Below, piece by piece: positions 7,651 through 13,869 of a stretch of 13,869 nucleotides of DNA; position 1 is the stretch's first letter, and every line of letters starts with the position of its first letter. Under the pieces are notes generated by a model. That model ran no database searches, had not been told where the DNA came from, and was given only the letters and a program-made list of their open reading frames with translations. Both the position numbers and the translations under genes were made by a program. Source of the DNA: an uncultured Devosia sp. GTDB lineage: Bacteria > Pseudomonadota > Alphaproteobacteria > Rhizobiales > Devosiaceae. The stretch covers positions 1-13,869 of the forward strand of contig CAMLKN010000039.1 of the NCBI GenBank assembly GCA_946480655.1, given 5' to 3'.

Positions 7651-7680
7651 CTTATAACCATTCTAAAAAATGTCAAACAA
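7651..7680 (-). promoter_or_regulatory. Promoter region of the RirA-like gene with an Irr (ICE)-like motif
   Basis: On the minus strand this reads TTGTTTGACA, then a T run, then TTAGAATGGTTATAAG. TATAAG (7656-7651) is a plausible -10 with TTGTTT (7680-7675) 18 bases upstream; TTGACA at 7676-7671 is a better hexamer but only 14 bases away. The segment 7652-7666, TTATAACCATTCTAA on the plus strand, is an inverted repeat TTAGAA-TGG-TTATAA with one mismatch. It resembles the iron control element bound by Irr. Irr repression of rirA in low iron is known in Agrobacterium. The assignment here is by eye. Confidence 0.45.
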
Positions 7681-7683
7681 TCT

Positions 7684-7698
7684 TGAAGCTGATGATCA
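7684..7698. promoter_or_regulatory. TGA-N9-TCA motif (RirA IRO-box core)
   Basis: TGA at 7684-7686 and TCA at 7696-7698 are nine bases apart, the core described for RirA-bound IRO boxes, and lie next to the RirA-like promoter. Only six positions are fixed, so a chance match in an interval this long is not unlikely. Confidence 0.2.
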
Positions 7699-7738
7699 TG
7701 TTTAATTGAGACTTTCGCAGGCTGGACAGCGCCTTATG

Positions 7739-7765
7739 TTCCACCTATGAATTTAATAGGTGGAG
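7739..7765 (+). other. Hairpin overlapping the ribosome-binding site of the IHF-like gene
   Basis: TCCACCTAT (7740-7748) and ATAGGTGGA (7756-7764) are perfect 9-base inverted copies around the loop GAATTTA, with a further G-U pair possible. The right arm covers the first bases of GGAGGAGG (7762-7769), and the left arm carries ACCT, an anti-Shine-Dalgarno-like sequence. As RNA it could reduce initiation at the TTG start at 7778; as DNA it could be an operator. It is close to the start of any IHF-like transcript. Confidence 0.6.
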
Positions 7766-7777
7766 GAGGTTTAGGCA

Positions 7778-8083
7778 TTGGATCAGACTGTTACCAGGGC
7801 CGCTTTGAGTGAGCGGGCTGCCGACGCGACCGGGTTGTCGCGCCACGATACGGCACAGATCGGCGATCGAATGTTCGAACTGATTGGCGAGGCGCTCAAG
7901 GCAGGAGAGAGCGTCAAGTTGACCGGGTTCGGCACATTCGAAGTGCGGTCGCGTGCCGAGCGTATCGGGCGCAATCCGCGGACGGGCGACGAACATCGTA
8001 TCGCCCCGCGCCAGACGGTCGTGCTCATCCCCAGCGCCCGATTGCGCGAGGCATTGGATCAGCGGATGGCCGACCACGCCTGA
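7778..8083 (+). CDS. HU/IHF-family DNA-bending protein, IHF-alpha-like
   Basis: The 101-aa product fits the HU/IHF fold: N-terminal helices (residues about 6-42), then KLTGFGTFEV at 47-56 and the DNA-binding arm ERIGRNPRTGDE at 61-72. Pro67 in RNPRTG is the residue that intercalates into the minor groove in this family. The opening TVTRAAL and RIGRNP wording are closer to IHF alpha than to HU. The sequence diverges from usual alphaproteobacterial IhfA (for example HRIAPRQTVVLIPSARLREAL), and it is not beside the MerR-type gene that often follows ihfA. It is therefore probably an extra paralog. The TTG at 7778 is preceded by GGAGG eight bases upstream and no ATG is in frame. Members bend DNA in the nucleoid and at promoters, usually as dimers; the partner here is unknown. 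Confidence 0.85.
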   Translation: MDQTVTRAALSERAADATGLSRHDTAQIGDRMFELIGEALKAGESVKLTGFGTFEVRSRAERIGRNPRTGDEHRIAPRQTVVLIPSARLREALDQRMADHA

Positions 8084-8154
8084 AGCGGTATTCCTTGGCC
8101 GGCCCCTTGCGGGTTCCGCCGCCCAGTTGTCGTGTCCTGACTGCGGCCGGGTTC

Positions 8155-11100
8155 CTATGTCCCCTCGACGTCGACGATCAGCGTGACGATCTCGAAGGGG
8201 CGCAGCGACAACGTTACGGCATTGTCGCTGAGGTCGAGCGGCCCGCTGATCTCCTCTTCCATGAGATTGGCCCGGCGCACCTCGCCTATGGGCAGGCCGA
8301 AGCTGATCCGGGCCTGCGCACGCCGATTGGCGTGTTCGAAGACGCGCAGCACGAGGGCGTCGGAGCCTTCGGCCTTCTTCACCGTTTCGATGCTGACATT
8401 GTTCACATCCACCGTGGCCAGCGAAAAGCCTTCCAGATCGGGCAGGGGGTTGTCGCGTCGAACCGCCGTCCCGGCCACCCAGATGGGGTTGTTGAATCGC
8501 TCGGCCGCCCTGTGCACCTCGGCCAGGTCGGCAAAGCCGCCATGCACGAATAGTCCATAGCGCAGCCTGTGCTCGCCACGGTCGGCCTCGGGACTGGGAT
8601 AGCCGGAGCCGCGGACCAGGGTCAGGCGCACCATCTGCTCAAGCGCATCATAGCCATACTTGCAGTCATTGATGAGAGCGACGCCGAAATCGGCCTCGCT
8701 CATGTCGACCCAGCGATGCATCGAGGCCTCGAACCGCGCCCGGTCCCAGCTGGTATTGCGATGGGTGGGGCGGGTCACATGGCCGAACTGGATTTCCGAG
8801 CGGATGTCGGATGTGTTGAGGTCGAAGTCGAACACGGCCTTGAGCACCTGCGCCCGCTCCTGCCAGTCAATGAAAGTGTCGAATTCGATCTGCCGCTCGC
8901 CTTGGGCCAGGGAAATCACCTGTACGATGCGGGACGCCCCATAGGGACGCTCGATGCGAAGGGCAGCGCGATGCGGTCCGTTCTCCACCACGGCCATGCT
9001 CGCCACCGCGTCCAGCGCCCAGGACTGTTCCTCGAAATAAGCGTCGATGTCCCAGGCATCCCAGTTCATCGGCTTGTCTTCATAGGCAATGAGCCGGTTG
9101 GCCTTGCTGCCGGGCTTGAGCAGTTCTCGATCGCTCGCCTTGTCGCGCACCGAGACGATGTGGCCCTGCGCGTCGAATGCGATGCGGATGAGGCTGTTCT
9201 CGAGATGCCGTTCCGACACGGAAAGATCGCTGGCTGCGCTCCCGGAAGCGCTGGTGATCACACCGTCTGTCCAGCCCAAGGCGGGCAAGCCCGCAATCTG
9301 TGCCGCCATGGCCTGCGAGCCGTCGGCCCGTGTCAGGCGTTGCAGCGGCACTGGCGCGCCCGCCACCTGCAGCGCCGCACCCTCCAGCGTCGGCGCGTCG
9401 GCCAGGGTCACGAGGTCCGTTCTGGCCTGGGAGGTGAAGTTGAACAGCCGCAGCGCACCGTCCTTCAGGGGTGCCAGCGCGCTTGCGGCCCCCTGCCAGG
9501 GGCCCTGCGCGCTCTCAAAGGCTGAGAATATGCGCTCATAGTCGGCGTCGCTGTCGACATAGACTTCCGGAATGGAGGTGCCGGGCAGGATGTCGTGGAA
9601 CTGGTTGATCAGCACCAGTTCCCAGAATGCGGCCAGCGTTTCGGTGGGATAGGCCGCGCCGGCCCGCACATGCGCCAGCGCCCCCAGATATTCCAGCTCG
9701 CGCAGCCGGCGCTCTGCAAGCCGGTTCTTGGCCTTGTTCTTGGCCAGTGTGGTCAGTGTGCCCCGGTGATACTGCAGGTAGAGTTCGCCATTCCAGGTCG
9801 GGAAGCGGCCGGGATCGGCATCCATGCGCTGGCCCAGCCGGTCAAGGAAGGGCACGATGCCCTCGAGCTTCACCCGCGGCGCGCCCGGAATGCCGCGTTC
9901 CAGCCGTGTGCCGCGCTCGATCATGGCCCGTGTCGGCCCGCCACCCCCGTCGCCATAACCATAGGACATGACGACCTCATTGTTGGCGCGCTTGGGCTCG
10001 TAGCGCTTCCAGGCCCCCATGGTCTCGCTGACGGAGAGATCGCCATTATAGGTGGTGAAGACCGCATCGCTCTCATAGGCCTGCGCCGTGATCAGCTGCG
10101 CCTTGGTCACGGTGCCGTCGATGCCGCGCCAGAAGAACGTGTCATAGGGGTGCCGGTCGGTGTCATTCCAGCTGAGCTTGGAGGTGACGAAATAGTCGAG
10201 CCCCGACTTTTCCATGATCTGGGGCAGGTTGGCCGAATAGCCGAAGGTGTCGGGCAACCAGACAGTGCGCGGCGTCACCCCGAAATGCTCTTGGTGGAAG
10301 CGCCGCCCCCGCATGATCTGGCGGACGAGACTCTCGCCCGAGGCGATATTGACATCCGGCTCCACCCACATGGCGCCTTCGATCTCGAACTGGCCCGCCT
10401 TCACCCGCTCCAGCAGCCGCGCCCACAGTTCGGGATAGTCCTGGCGGAGGAAGTCGAACAGCACCGACTGGTTGTACATGAAGACAAATTGCGGGAACTC
10501 CTCCATGAGCTTGAGGACGGTGGCAAAGCTGCGTGCCGTCTTGTCGCGCGTATGGATCACCCGCCACAGCCAGCCGACATCGAGATGCGTCGAGCCGACG
10601 GCCGTGATCTGCGGCTGCACTTCGGTATCGCCGAGGGCATAGATTTCGGCGGCGATGGCCTCGGCTTCCGGCAAGCTCTCCCAGAGGCCGTCGGTCTGGT
10701 GCCCGCGCCGGTCCAGGGCCCGGAGGGCACGTTCGACCCGATCGAGAATGGCATGCCGCCGTGCATCGCTCTGCTGCAGCCGGACGGCCACTTCCAGCGG
10801 CGTCATCAGGTCATAGTAAAGGCTTTCGATCCGCCGGTCGCGGATGAGGAAGTCGACGCCGAACCCGACCAGGGGGCGCTCGAAAAAGGTGAAGGCGTCG
10901 ACCATCACCAGGTGTCGATTGCCCGGCACCGCCTTCTCTTCGATCACCAGTTCCGTGTGGTTGCCATCCAGCCCCTGTGCGATCCGGCCATCCAGGTAGA
11001 TAAGGCATTGCGGGTCCGTCGAGCCGGGCCGGTCCTGCCATTGGCTCGAAAAGCGCATCACGAACACCTTGCCGCGCGCCGCCTCCGGCACCACGACCTC

Positions 11101-11358
11101 CGCGGCAAACCACGTATGCCCCTGCTTTTTCGCCCAGACCGAATGGGCGTCGAACGCCTCCCAGTTCTGCCAGTCGGCGCCAAGGGCCTCACCCTCCGTC
11201 ATGTCGGCCCGCTGGATGCGCCATGCAAACGGTACATCCGCAACCGGCGTCCGGATCTTGCCCTCGAGGTCGGCGCACAGCCGGAACAGCTTGCCCTCCC
11301 GCTTGGTGTCGTCGATCCCGAGCGCAAGGCGCGCGGCGAGGGGGTTGGCATAGATCAT
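8155..11358 (-). CDS. Alpha-mannosidase, glycoside hydrolase family 38
   Basis: This 1067-aa enzyme should hydrolyse terminal alpha-mannosides by the zinc-dependent retaining mechanism of GH38. The N-terminal beta domain (about 1-245) precedes the catalytic barrel. Matching Golgi alpha-mannosidase II, the zinc site is visible as His258 and Asp260 in STHLDVGWLW, the nucleophile Asp370 in WLPDTFGYSANLPQI, and His588 in NQFHDILPGTS. GYGDGGGGPT lies at 467-476, and the long C-terminal beta domains run to the end. No signal peptide is present, so it acts in the cytoplasm on imported oligosaccharides. The ATG at 11358 is preferred to an in-frame ATG at 11421, which lies at the edge of the palindromic operator and adds 21 atypical residues. 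It diverges from a LacI regulator gene; no transporter is in the window. Confidence 0.93.
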   Translation of the reverse strand: MIYANPLAARLALGIDDTKREGKLFRLCADLEGKIRTPVADVPFAWRIQRADMTEGEALGADWQNWEAFDAHSVWAKKQGHTWFAAEVVVPEAARGKVFVMRFSSQWQDRPGSTDPQCLIYLDGRIAQGLDGNHTELVIEEKAVPGNRHLVMVDAFTFFERPLVGFGVDFLIRDRRIESLYYDLMTPLEVAVRLQQSDARRHAILDRVERALRALDRRGHQTDGLWESLPEAEAIAAEIYALGDTEVQPQITAVGSTHLDVGWLWRVIHTRDKTARSFATVLKLMEEFPQFVFMYNQSVLFDFLRQDYPELWARLLERVKAGQFEIEGAMWVEPDVNIASGESLVRQIMRGRRFHQEHFGVTPRTVWLPDTFGYSANLPQIMEKSGLDYFVTSKLSWNDTDRHPYDTFFWRGIDGTVTKAQLITAQAYESDAVFTTYNGDLSVSETMGAWKRYEPKRANNEVVMSYGYGDGGGGPTRAMIERGTRLERGIPGAPRVKLEGIVPFLDRLGQRMDADPGRFPTWNGELYLQYHRGTLTTLAKNKAKNRLAERRLRELEYLGALAHVRAGAAYPTETLAAFWELVLINQFHDILPGTSIPEVYVDSDADYERIFSAFESAQGPWQGAASALAPLKDGALRLFNFTSQARTDLVTLADAPTLEGAALQVAGAPVPLQRLTRADGSQAMAAQIAGLPALGWTDGVITSASGSAASDLSVSERHLENSLIRIAFDAQGHIVSVRDKASDRELLKPGSKANRLIAYEDKPMNWDAWDIDAYFEEQSWALDAVASMAVVENGPHRAALRIERPYGASRIVQVISLAQGERQIEFDTFIDWQERAQVLKAVFDFDLNTSDIRSEIQFGHVTRPTHRNTSWDRARFEASMHRWVDMSEADFGVALINDCKYGYDALEQMVRLTLVRGSGYPSPEADRGEHRLRYGLFVHGGFADLAEVHRAAERFNNPIWVAGTAVRRDNPLPDLEGFSLATVDVNNVSIETVKKAEGSDALVLRVFEHANRRAQARISFGLPIGEVRRANLMEEEISGPLDLSDNAVTLSLRPFEIVTLIVDVEGT

Positions 11359-11392
11359 CGGCAAGGGTCCCGGGGAGTGCGGCTTGCGCGGC

Positions 11393-11421
11393 AGGCTAGA
11401 GATTCTCTTGCAACGTTGCAA
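11393..11421 (-). promoter_or_regulatory. Candidate mannosidase promoter overlapping the operator
   Basis: On the minus strand TTGCAA (11421-11416) and TAGCCT (11398-11393) are 17 bases apart, giving modest -35 and -10 matches about 35 bases before the mannosidase ATG. The -35 hexamer is one half of the palindrome at 11408-11421, so a bound regulator would block RNA polymerase. Assigned by eye. Confidence 0.4.
11408..11421. promoter_or_regulatory. LacI-family operator, perfect 14-bp palindrome
   Basis: TTGCAACGTTGCAA is a perfect palindrome centred on CG, the standard form of LacI/GalR-family operators. It lies between the divergent mannosidase and LacI genes, 50 bases before the mannosidase ATG and 77 before the LacI ATG. 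The most economical reading is that the neighbouring LacI protein binds here and represses the mannosidase, and perhaps itself, until a sugar ligand is present. Confidence 0.75.
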
Positions 11422-11497
11422 TAGTCGAGGGTGGCTTGCGCTTTTTGCCTATTCCCTTGGCGGGGCGTCACGCTAAAAGGGGACATGGAGCATTTGC

Positions 11498-12532
11498 ATG
11501 CAGGATCGTGACGACCCGCCCGTTCGCCCGACGCTCAGGACGATCGCCGAGATGACGGGGCTCAGTCTGTCGACAGTGTCCCTGTCCCTGCGCGGTGGCG
11601 CTTCGCTCAAGCAGGAAACGCGCGACAAGGTTGCCGAGGCGGCCCGGCTGGTGGGCTATGTGCCCGACCGCGCCGGCGTGCGCCTCAGGACCGGCAAGAC
11701 CAATGTCATCACCCTCGTGCTCCACGGCGGCGACGACTCGATCGACTTTGCCCGCCAGATGATCCAGGGCATCGGCATGGCCCTGGCGGGCACTCAGTAC
11801 CATCTCAACGTCACGCCCGAATTCGGTGGCGACGGCGATCTTTCCGCGGTGCGCTACATTCTCGACAGCCGCGCCGCCGATGGCATCATCATCACCCACA
11901 CCGCCCCCCAGGACCGGCGCGTGGCCGCCTTGATGGATGCCGGCTTTCCCTTCGTGAGCCATGGCCGGACCACCTTTGCCACGCCTCATCCCTTCCACGA
12001 TTTCCATTCCGAGGTCTTCGCGTCGAAGGCGCTGGAGCGGCTGGCAGACAAGGGCTGTCGGCGGGTCATGCTGTTCATCGGCAATCCCAGCATCACCAAC
12101 TTCGACAATATCGCCACCGCCTTCCGCGCCGCTGCCGCGCGGCGGGGGGTCGTGGCCGAAATTCTCGATGTCGGCGAAACGCGCAGCACGCCCGACGAAG
12201 TCCGGACGCTCGGCGCCGAACTCGCCATGCGGCCCGACCGGCCCGACGGCATCATCACCGACAACGAGATCCGCACCATCGCCCTCCTCACCGGCATGCA
12301 GTCGGTGGGCGTGGCGCCGGGGCAGGGCGTGGAAATCGTCTACAAGCAGACCTCGGGCATCCTGCCCACCATCTATCCCAGGCTGGATTCCATCGAGGAA
12401 GACGTCACCGCCTCCGGCGCCGAACTGACACGTCTCCTCATCCGTCGCATCGGGGGTGAACCGGCCGAGAGCTTGCAGACGCTGGCCGAACCGGTCATGC
12501 ATTGGCGGAGCGATCAGCCGGCCCTGCGCTGA
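11498..12532 (+). CDS. LacI-family transcriptional regulator (AglR-like), probable mannosidase repressor
   Basis: The 344-aa protein has an N-terminal LacI helix-turn-helix at residues about 12-33 (TLRTIAEMTGLSLSTVSLSL), a hinge ending in DRAGVRLRTGKTNVI, and a sugar-binding effector domain. In the recognition helix the usual VSRAL is VSLSL, a variation shared by other LacI proteins and possibly altering operator choice. The ATG at 11498 follows GGAG by seven bases. It diverges from the GH38 gene, and the shared gap holds a perfect CG-centred palindrome, so local repression with a mannoside or mannose ligand is likely but not shown. It is a recognisable paralog of the regulator at 3998, with the same TIAxMTGL, ETRDxV and GxxPDRA wording. 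The 63 bases to the next, convergent gene hold no clear terminator. Confidence 0.9.
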   Translation: MQDRDDPPVRPTLRTIAEMTGLSLSTVSLSLRGGASLKQETRDKVAEAARLVGYVPDRAGVRLRTGKTNVITLVLHGGDDSIDFARQMIQGIGMALAGTQYHLNVTPEFGGDGDLSAVRYILDSRAADGIIITHTAPQDRRVAALMDAGFPFVSHGRTTFATPHPFHDFHSEVFASKALERLADKGCRRVMLFIGNPSITNFDNIATAFRAAAARRGVVAEILDVGETRSTPDEVRTLGAELAMRPDRPDGIITDNEIRTIALLTGMQSVGVAPGQGVEIVYKQTSGILPTIYPRLDSIEEDVTASGAELTRLLIRRIGGEPAESLQTLAEPVMHWRSDQPALR

Positions 12533-12595
12533 TCATCGCACGAAGCCCGCAATGGTGACCGCAAAGGTTAACAGTGTGCTAGCAAATTCCGCCCG

Positions 12596-13075
12596 CTAGT
12601 CACGCGGCACCCGCGGCGCGCACCACTGCAGGGCCTCCTCGATGGCCCTGAAAGACCCAGCGAGGCTGATATGCGCAAAGGCGCCATCCGCATCGTCCGC
12701 GTGGCGCAGATAGACAAAAGTGCCATGCCGCAGCCCGTCCATCAGCCAGCCGTCCTCGTCCTCGAAACGCCCGCCATAGGGCTGGGCCGCAATCACGGCC
12801 AGGCTACGCGTCTCCCGGTCCAGGGTCAGTTCCCACTGCCCCTCGACACCCTCGGGGCGCGACGCGTAAATATGGATGCCTGTTGAAAAATCCTCCTCGC
12901 AGCGCACCGCAAGGCAGGTGAAATCCTCCGGCGTCGAGTCACTCGCACAGCCTGTGCTGGCCCGGTCGCCTTCACCTGGAAGCGGCGAAAAATGCCAGCC
13001 CGGCTGCTGACCCAGGGCTGGCTGGGCCGACATCAGCATCAGCACCATCAGCGCCGCGGTTCGATGAGGTCCCAT
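12596..13075 (-). CDS. Secreted hypothetical protein, 159 aa, four cysteines
   Basis: The N-terminus MGPHRTAALMVLMLMSAQPA followed by LGQQ is a clear signal peptide, with cleavage likely after ALG at about residue 22, so the mature protein should be periplasmic or extracellular. It contains Cys43, Cys54, Cys59 and Cys152, which could form two disulfides. Acidic stretches such as RFEDEDGW and RHADDADG and several aromatic residues are also present. I do not recognise a family. The ATG at 13075 follows GGGA with a five-base gap and overlaps the last 28 bases of the VOC gene, so the two are probably co-transcribed and translationally coupled. It converges on the LacI gene. No function can be assigned. 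Confidence 0.75.
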   Translation of the reverse strand: MGPHRTAALMVLMLMSAQPALGQQPGWHFSPLPGEGDRASTGCASDSTPEDFTCLAVRCEEDFSTGIHIYASRPEGVEGQWELTLDRETRSLAVIAAQPYGGRFEDEDGWLMDGLRHGTFVYLRHADDADGAFAHISLAGSFRAIEEALQWCAPRVPRD

Positions 13076-13440
13076 TTGTTCCCGTATAGATCGACAAACA
13101 CCGCAACCGACCCATAGGGCTCATGCCTGGGCTCCTCGATAAAGGACACCCCATTGGCAACCATCCGCTTGTAATCGCGAGCAAAATCGTCGGTTTCAAG
13201 GAAGAGCATGACCCGTCCGCCGGCCTGGCGACCGACCACGGCTTGCTGTTCGGGTCCGTCAGCCTTGGCCAGGAGCAGACGCGCCCCGCCCTGCCCCTTC
13301 GGGGCCATCACCACCCAGCGCTTTTCGCCACCCATGAGCTTGTCTTCGACGAGCGAAAAGCCGACGGCATCGCGATAGAAGGCGATCGCCTCGTCATAGT
13401 CGGCAACGACAAGGGCAATTGTGGCGATCGCTTGTTGCAT
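13048..13440 (-). CDS. VOC/glyoxalase superfamily protein
   Basis: The 130-aa product is one vicinal-oxygen-chelate module pair. It starts MQQAIATIALVVADYDEAIA, continues FYRDAVGFSLVEDKLMGGEKRWVVM, and ends FVDLYGNKWDLIEP, the usual closing motif with Glu128 as a likely metal ligand. Members include glyoxalases, dioxygenases and fosfomycin or bleomycin resistance proteins, so the reaction cannot be told from sequence; the length suits a small, dimeric cytoplasmic enzyme. The ATG at 13440 is chosen because family sequence begins there; an in-frame opening at 13578 would add 46 residues of no family character. The Shine-Dalgarno sequence is poor (AGGCG further upstream). It leads a two-gene unit with the secreted protein and diverges from the dppA-like gene. 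Confidence 0.85.
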   Translation of the reverse strand: MQQAIATIALVVADYDEAIAFYRDAVGFSLVEDKLMGGEKRWVVMAPKGQGGARLLLAKADGPEQQAVVGRQAGGRVMLFLETDDFARDYKRMVANGVSFIEEPRHEPYGSVAVFVDLYGNKWDLIEPRR

Positions 13441-13552
13441 GCGGTCATGGTTCGCCTGCTCAGGCCGCGGGGTCAAGCCGGATCGGTCTGCGCCGAACGG
13501 ATTGATGAAAAAGCGTCCATTCCTGTGGATGGCACCTGTGGCTGTCACAAGA

Positions 13553-13568
13553 TTGACCAAATGGTCAA
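13553..13568. promoter_or_regulatory. Operator-like palindrome between the VOC and dppA-like genes
   Basis: TTGACCA (13553-13559) and TGGTCAA (13562-13568) are perfect inverted 7-mers around AA. The site lies in the 227-base divergent gap, 112 bases from the VOC ATG and 99 from the dppA-like ATG. Symmetric sites of this form are bound by TetR- and GntR-type repressors. No regulator gene is adjacent, and the half-sites could also serve as TTGACC -35 boxes. Confidence 0.55.
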
Positions 13569-13667
13569 CTCTCCCCATTGCGCTCCCTCAATTTCTAGGC
13601 TTTGGTAGAACCCAAGCCCCGGTTGGCAAGCCGGGTGCGCAAAAAAATGTCTCGGGAGACACAAATC

Positions 13668-13869
13668 ATGAAATTGATGAAAACCCTTTTGGCGGCAACT
13701 GCCGTCCTGGCGCTGACCGCCGGTGCGGCGCAGGCCAAGACTCTCGTTTATTGTTCCGAAGGCTCGCCTGAGGGCTTCGATCCGGCGCCCTACACCGCAG
13801 GCACCACCTTCGACGCGTCCAGCCGTCCCATCTACAACCGCCTGGTGCAGTTCACCAAGGGCGCCTCGA
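13668..13869 (+). CDS. dppA: Dipeptide ABC transporter substrate-binding protein DppA-like, 5' part, runs off the window
   Basis: Sixty-seven codons are present before the window ends. [18 protein letters not shown] followed by GAAQA is a signal peptide with cleavage after AQA at residue 23. The mature start [20 protein letters not shown], then the passage [17 protein letters not shown], is strikingly like the mature N-terminus of E. coli DppA. This is a family 5 periplasmic binding protein that delivers dipeptides, and in some bacteria haem or 5-aminolevulinate, to the DppBCDF importer. The ATG at 13668 is preferred because GGGAG (13654-13658) lies nine bases upstream; another ATG three codons later is possible. 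Permease and ATPase genes would be expected downstream, outside the window. It diverges from the VOC gene, with a palindrome in the gap. Confidence 0.88.
   Translation, partial: MKLMKTLLAATAVLALTAGAAQAKTLVYCSEGSPEGFDPAPYTAGTTFDASSRPIYNRLVQFTKGAS

Noticed and set aside
9595..11424. 609-codon open frame on the plus strand
   Set aside because: It lies entirely opposite the GH38 mannosidase gene, whose catalytic motifs are intact; the composition (His, Pro, Gly, Arg rich) is typical of antisense frames in GC-rich DNA.
13618..13646. Hairpin CCCGGTT/AAGCCGGG followed by an A run, as a terminator
   Set aside because: On the plus strand the run is A, not T, and on the minus strand the T run precedes the stem; this is the 5' leader of the dppA-like gene.

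Overview
The window reads as chromosomal DNA of a high-GC alphaproteobacterium, most likely of the order Hyphomicrobiales (Rhizobiales) and possibly Devosia-like. This rests on remembered protein similarity: a RirA-type Rrf2 regulator, a C-P lyase tail with a DUF1045 protein, AglR-like LacI regulators, and frequent GTG/TTG starts. I see no mobile element, CRISPR array, tRNA or rRNA. Codon use looks even throughout, and long antisense ORFs are shadows of the real genes.

Layout. (1) 1-3180: the start of a glycerate 2-kinase gene (minus strand) diverges from a tightly coupled plus-strand cluster: a DUF1045 2H-phosphoesterase, phnM, phnN, then two small genes for a 49-aa single-pass membrane protein and a 68-aa hypothetical protein. 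A PHO-box-like direct repeat precedes the cluster. (2) 3240-3997: a small minus-strand conserved-looking gene with its own terminator, then about 500 bases without a convincing gene but with several dyads. (3) 3998-6867: a LacI regulator convergent with the ABC-F ATPase gene uup. (4) 6868-8083: a terminator and a possible short leader or small RNA upstream of uup, a RirA-like iron regulator gene, and a divergent IHF-alpha-like DNA-binding protein gene. (5) 8155-12532: a GH38 alpha-mannosidase gene divergent from a second LacI regulator gene, with a perfect 14-bp palindromic operator between them. (6) 12596-13869: a VOC-family gene overlapping a gene for a secreted hypothetical protein (both minus), and, divergent, the 5' end of a dppA-like dipeptide-binding protein gene.

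How the genes work together. The phn genes supply late steps of methylphosphonate breakdown: PhnM makes the ribose phosphonate 5-phosphate intermediate and PhnN turns ribose 1,5-bisphosphate into PRPP. The 2H phosphoesterase is a plausible stand-in for PhnP, which is not visible here. The C-P lyase core (phnG to phnL) is also absent from the window. The mannosidase and its adjacent LacI gene form a self-contained sugar-responsive unit. The RirA-like regulator and a candidate Irr-type motif at its promoter point to an iron-control locus.

I found no clearly new multi-gene system. The points most worth following are the short transcript unit upstream of uup, the hairpin overlapping the IHF-like gene's ribosome-binding site, the two small genes behind phnN, and the operator-like palindromes.
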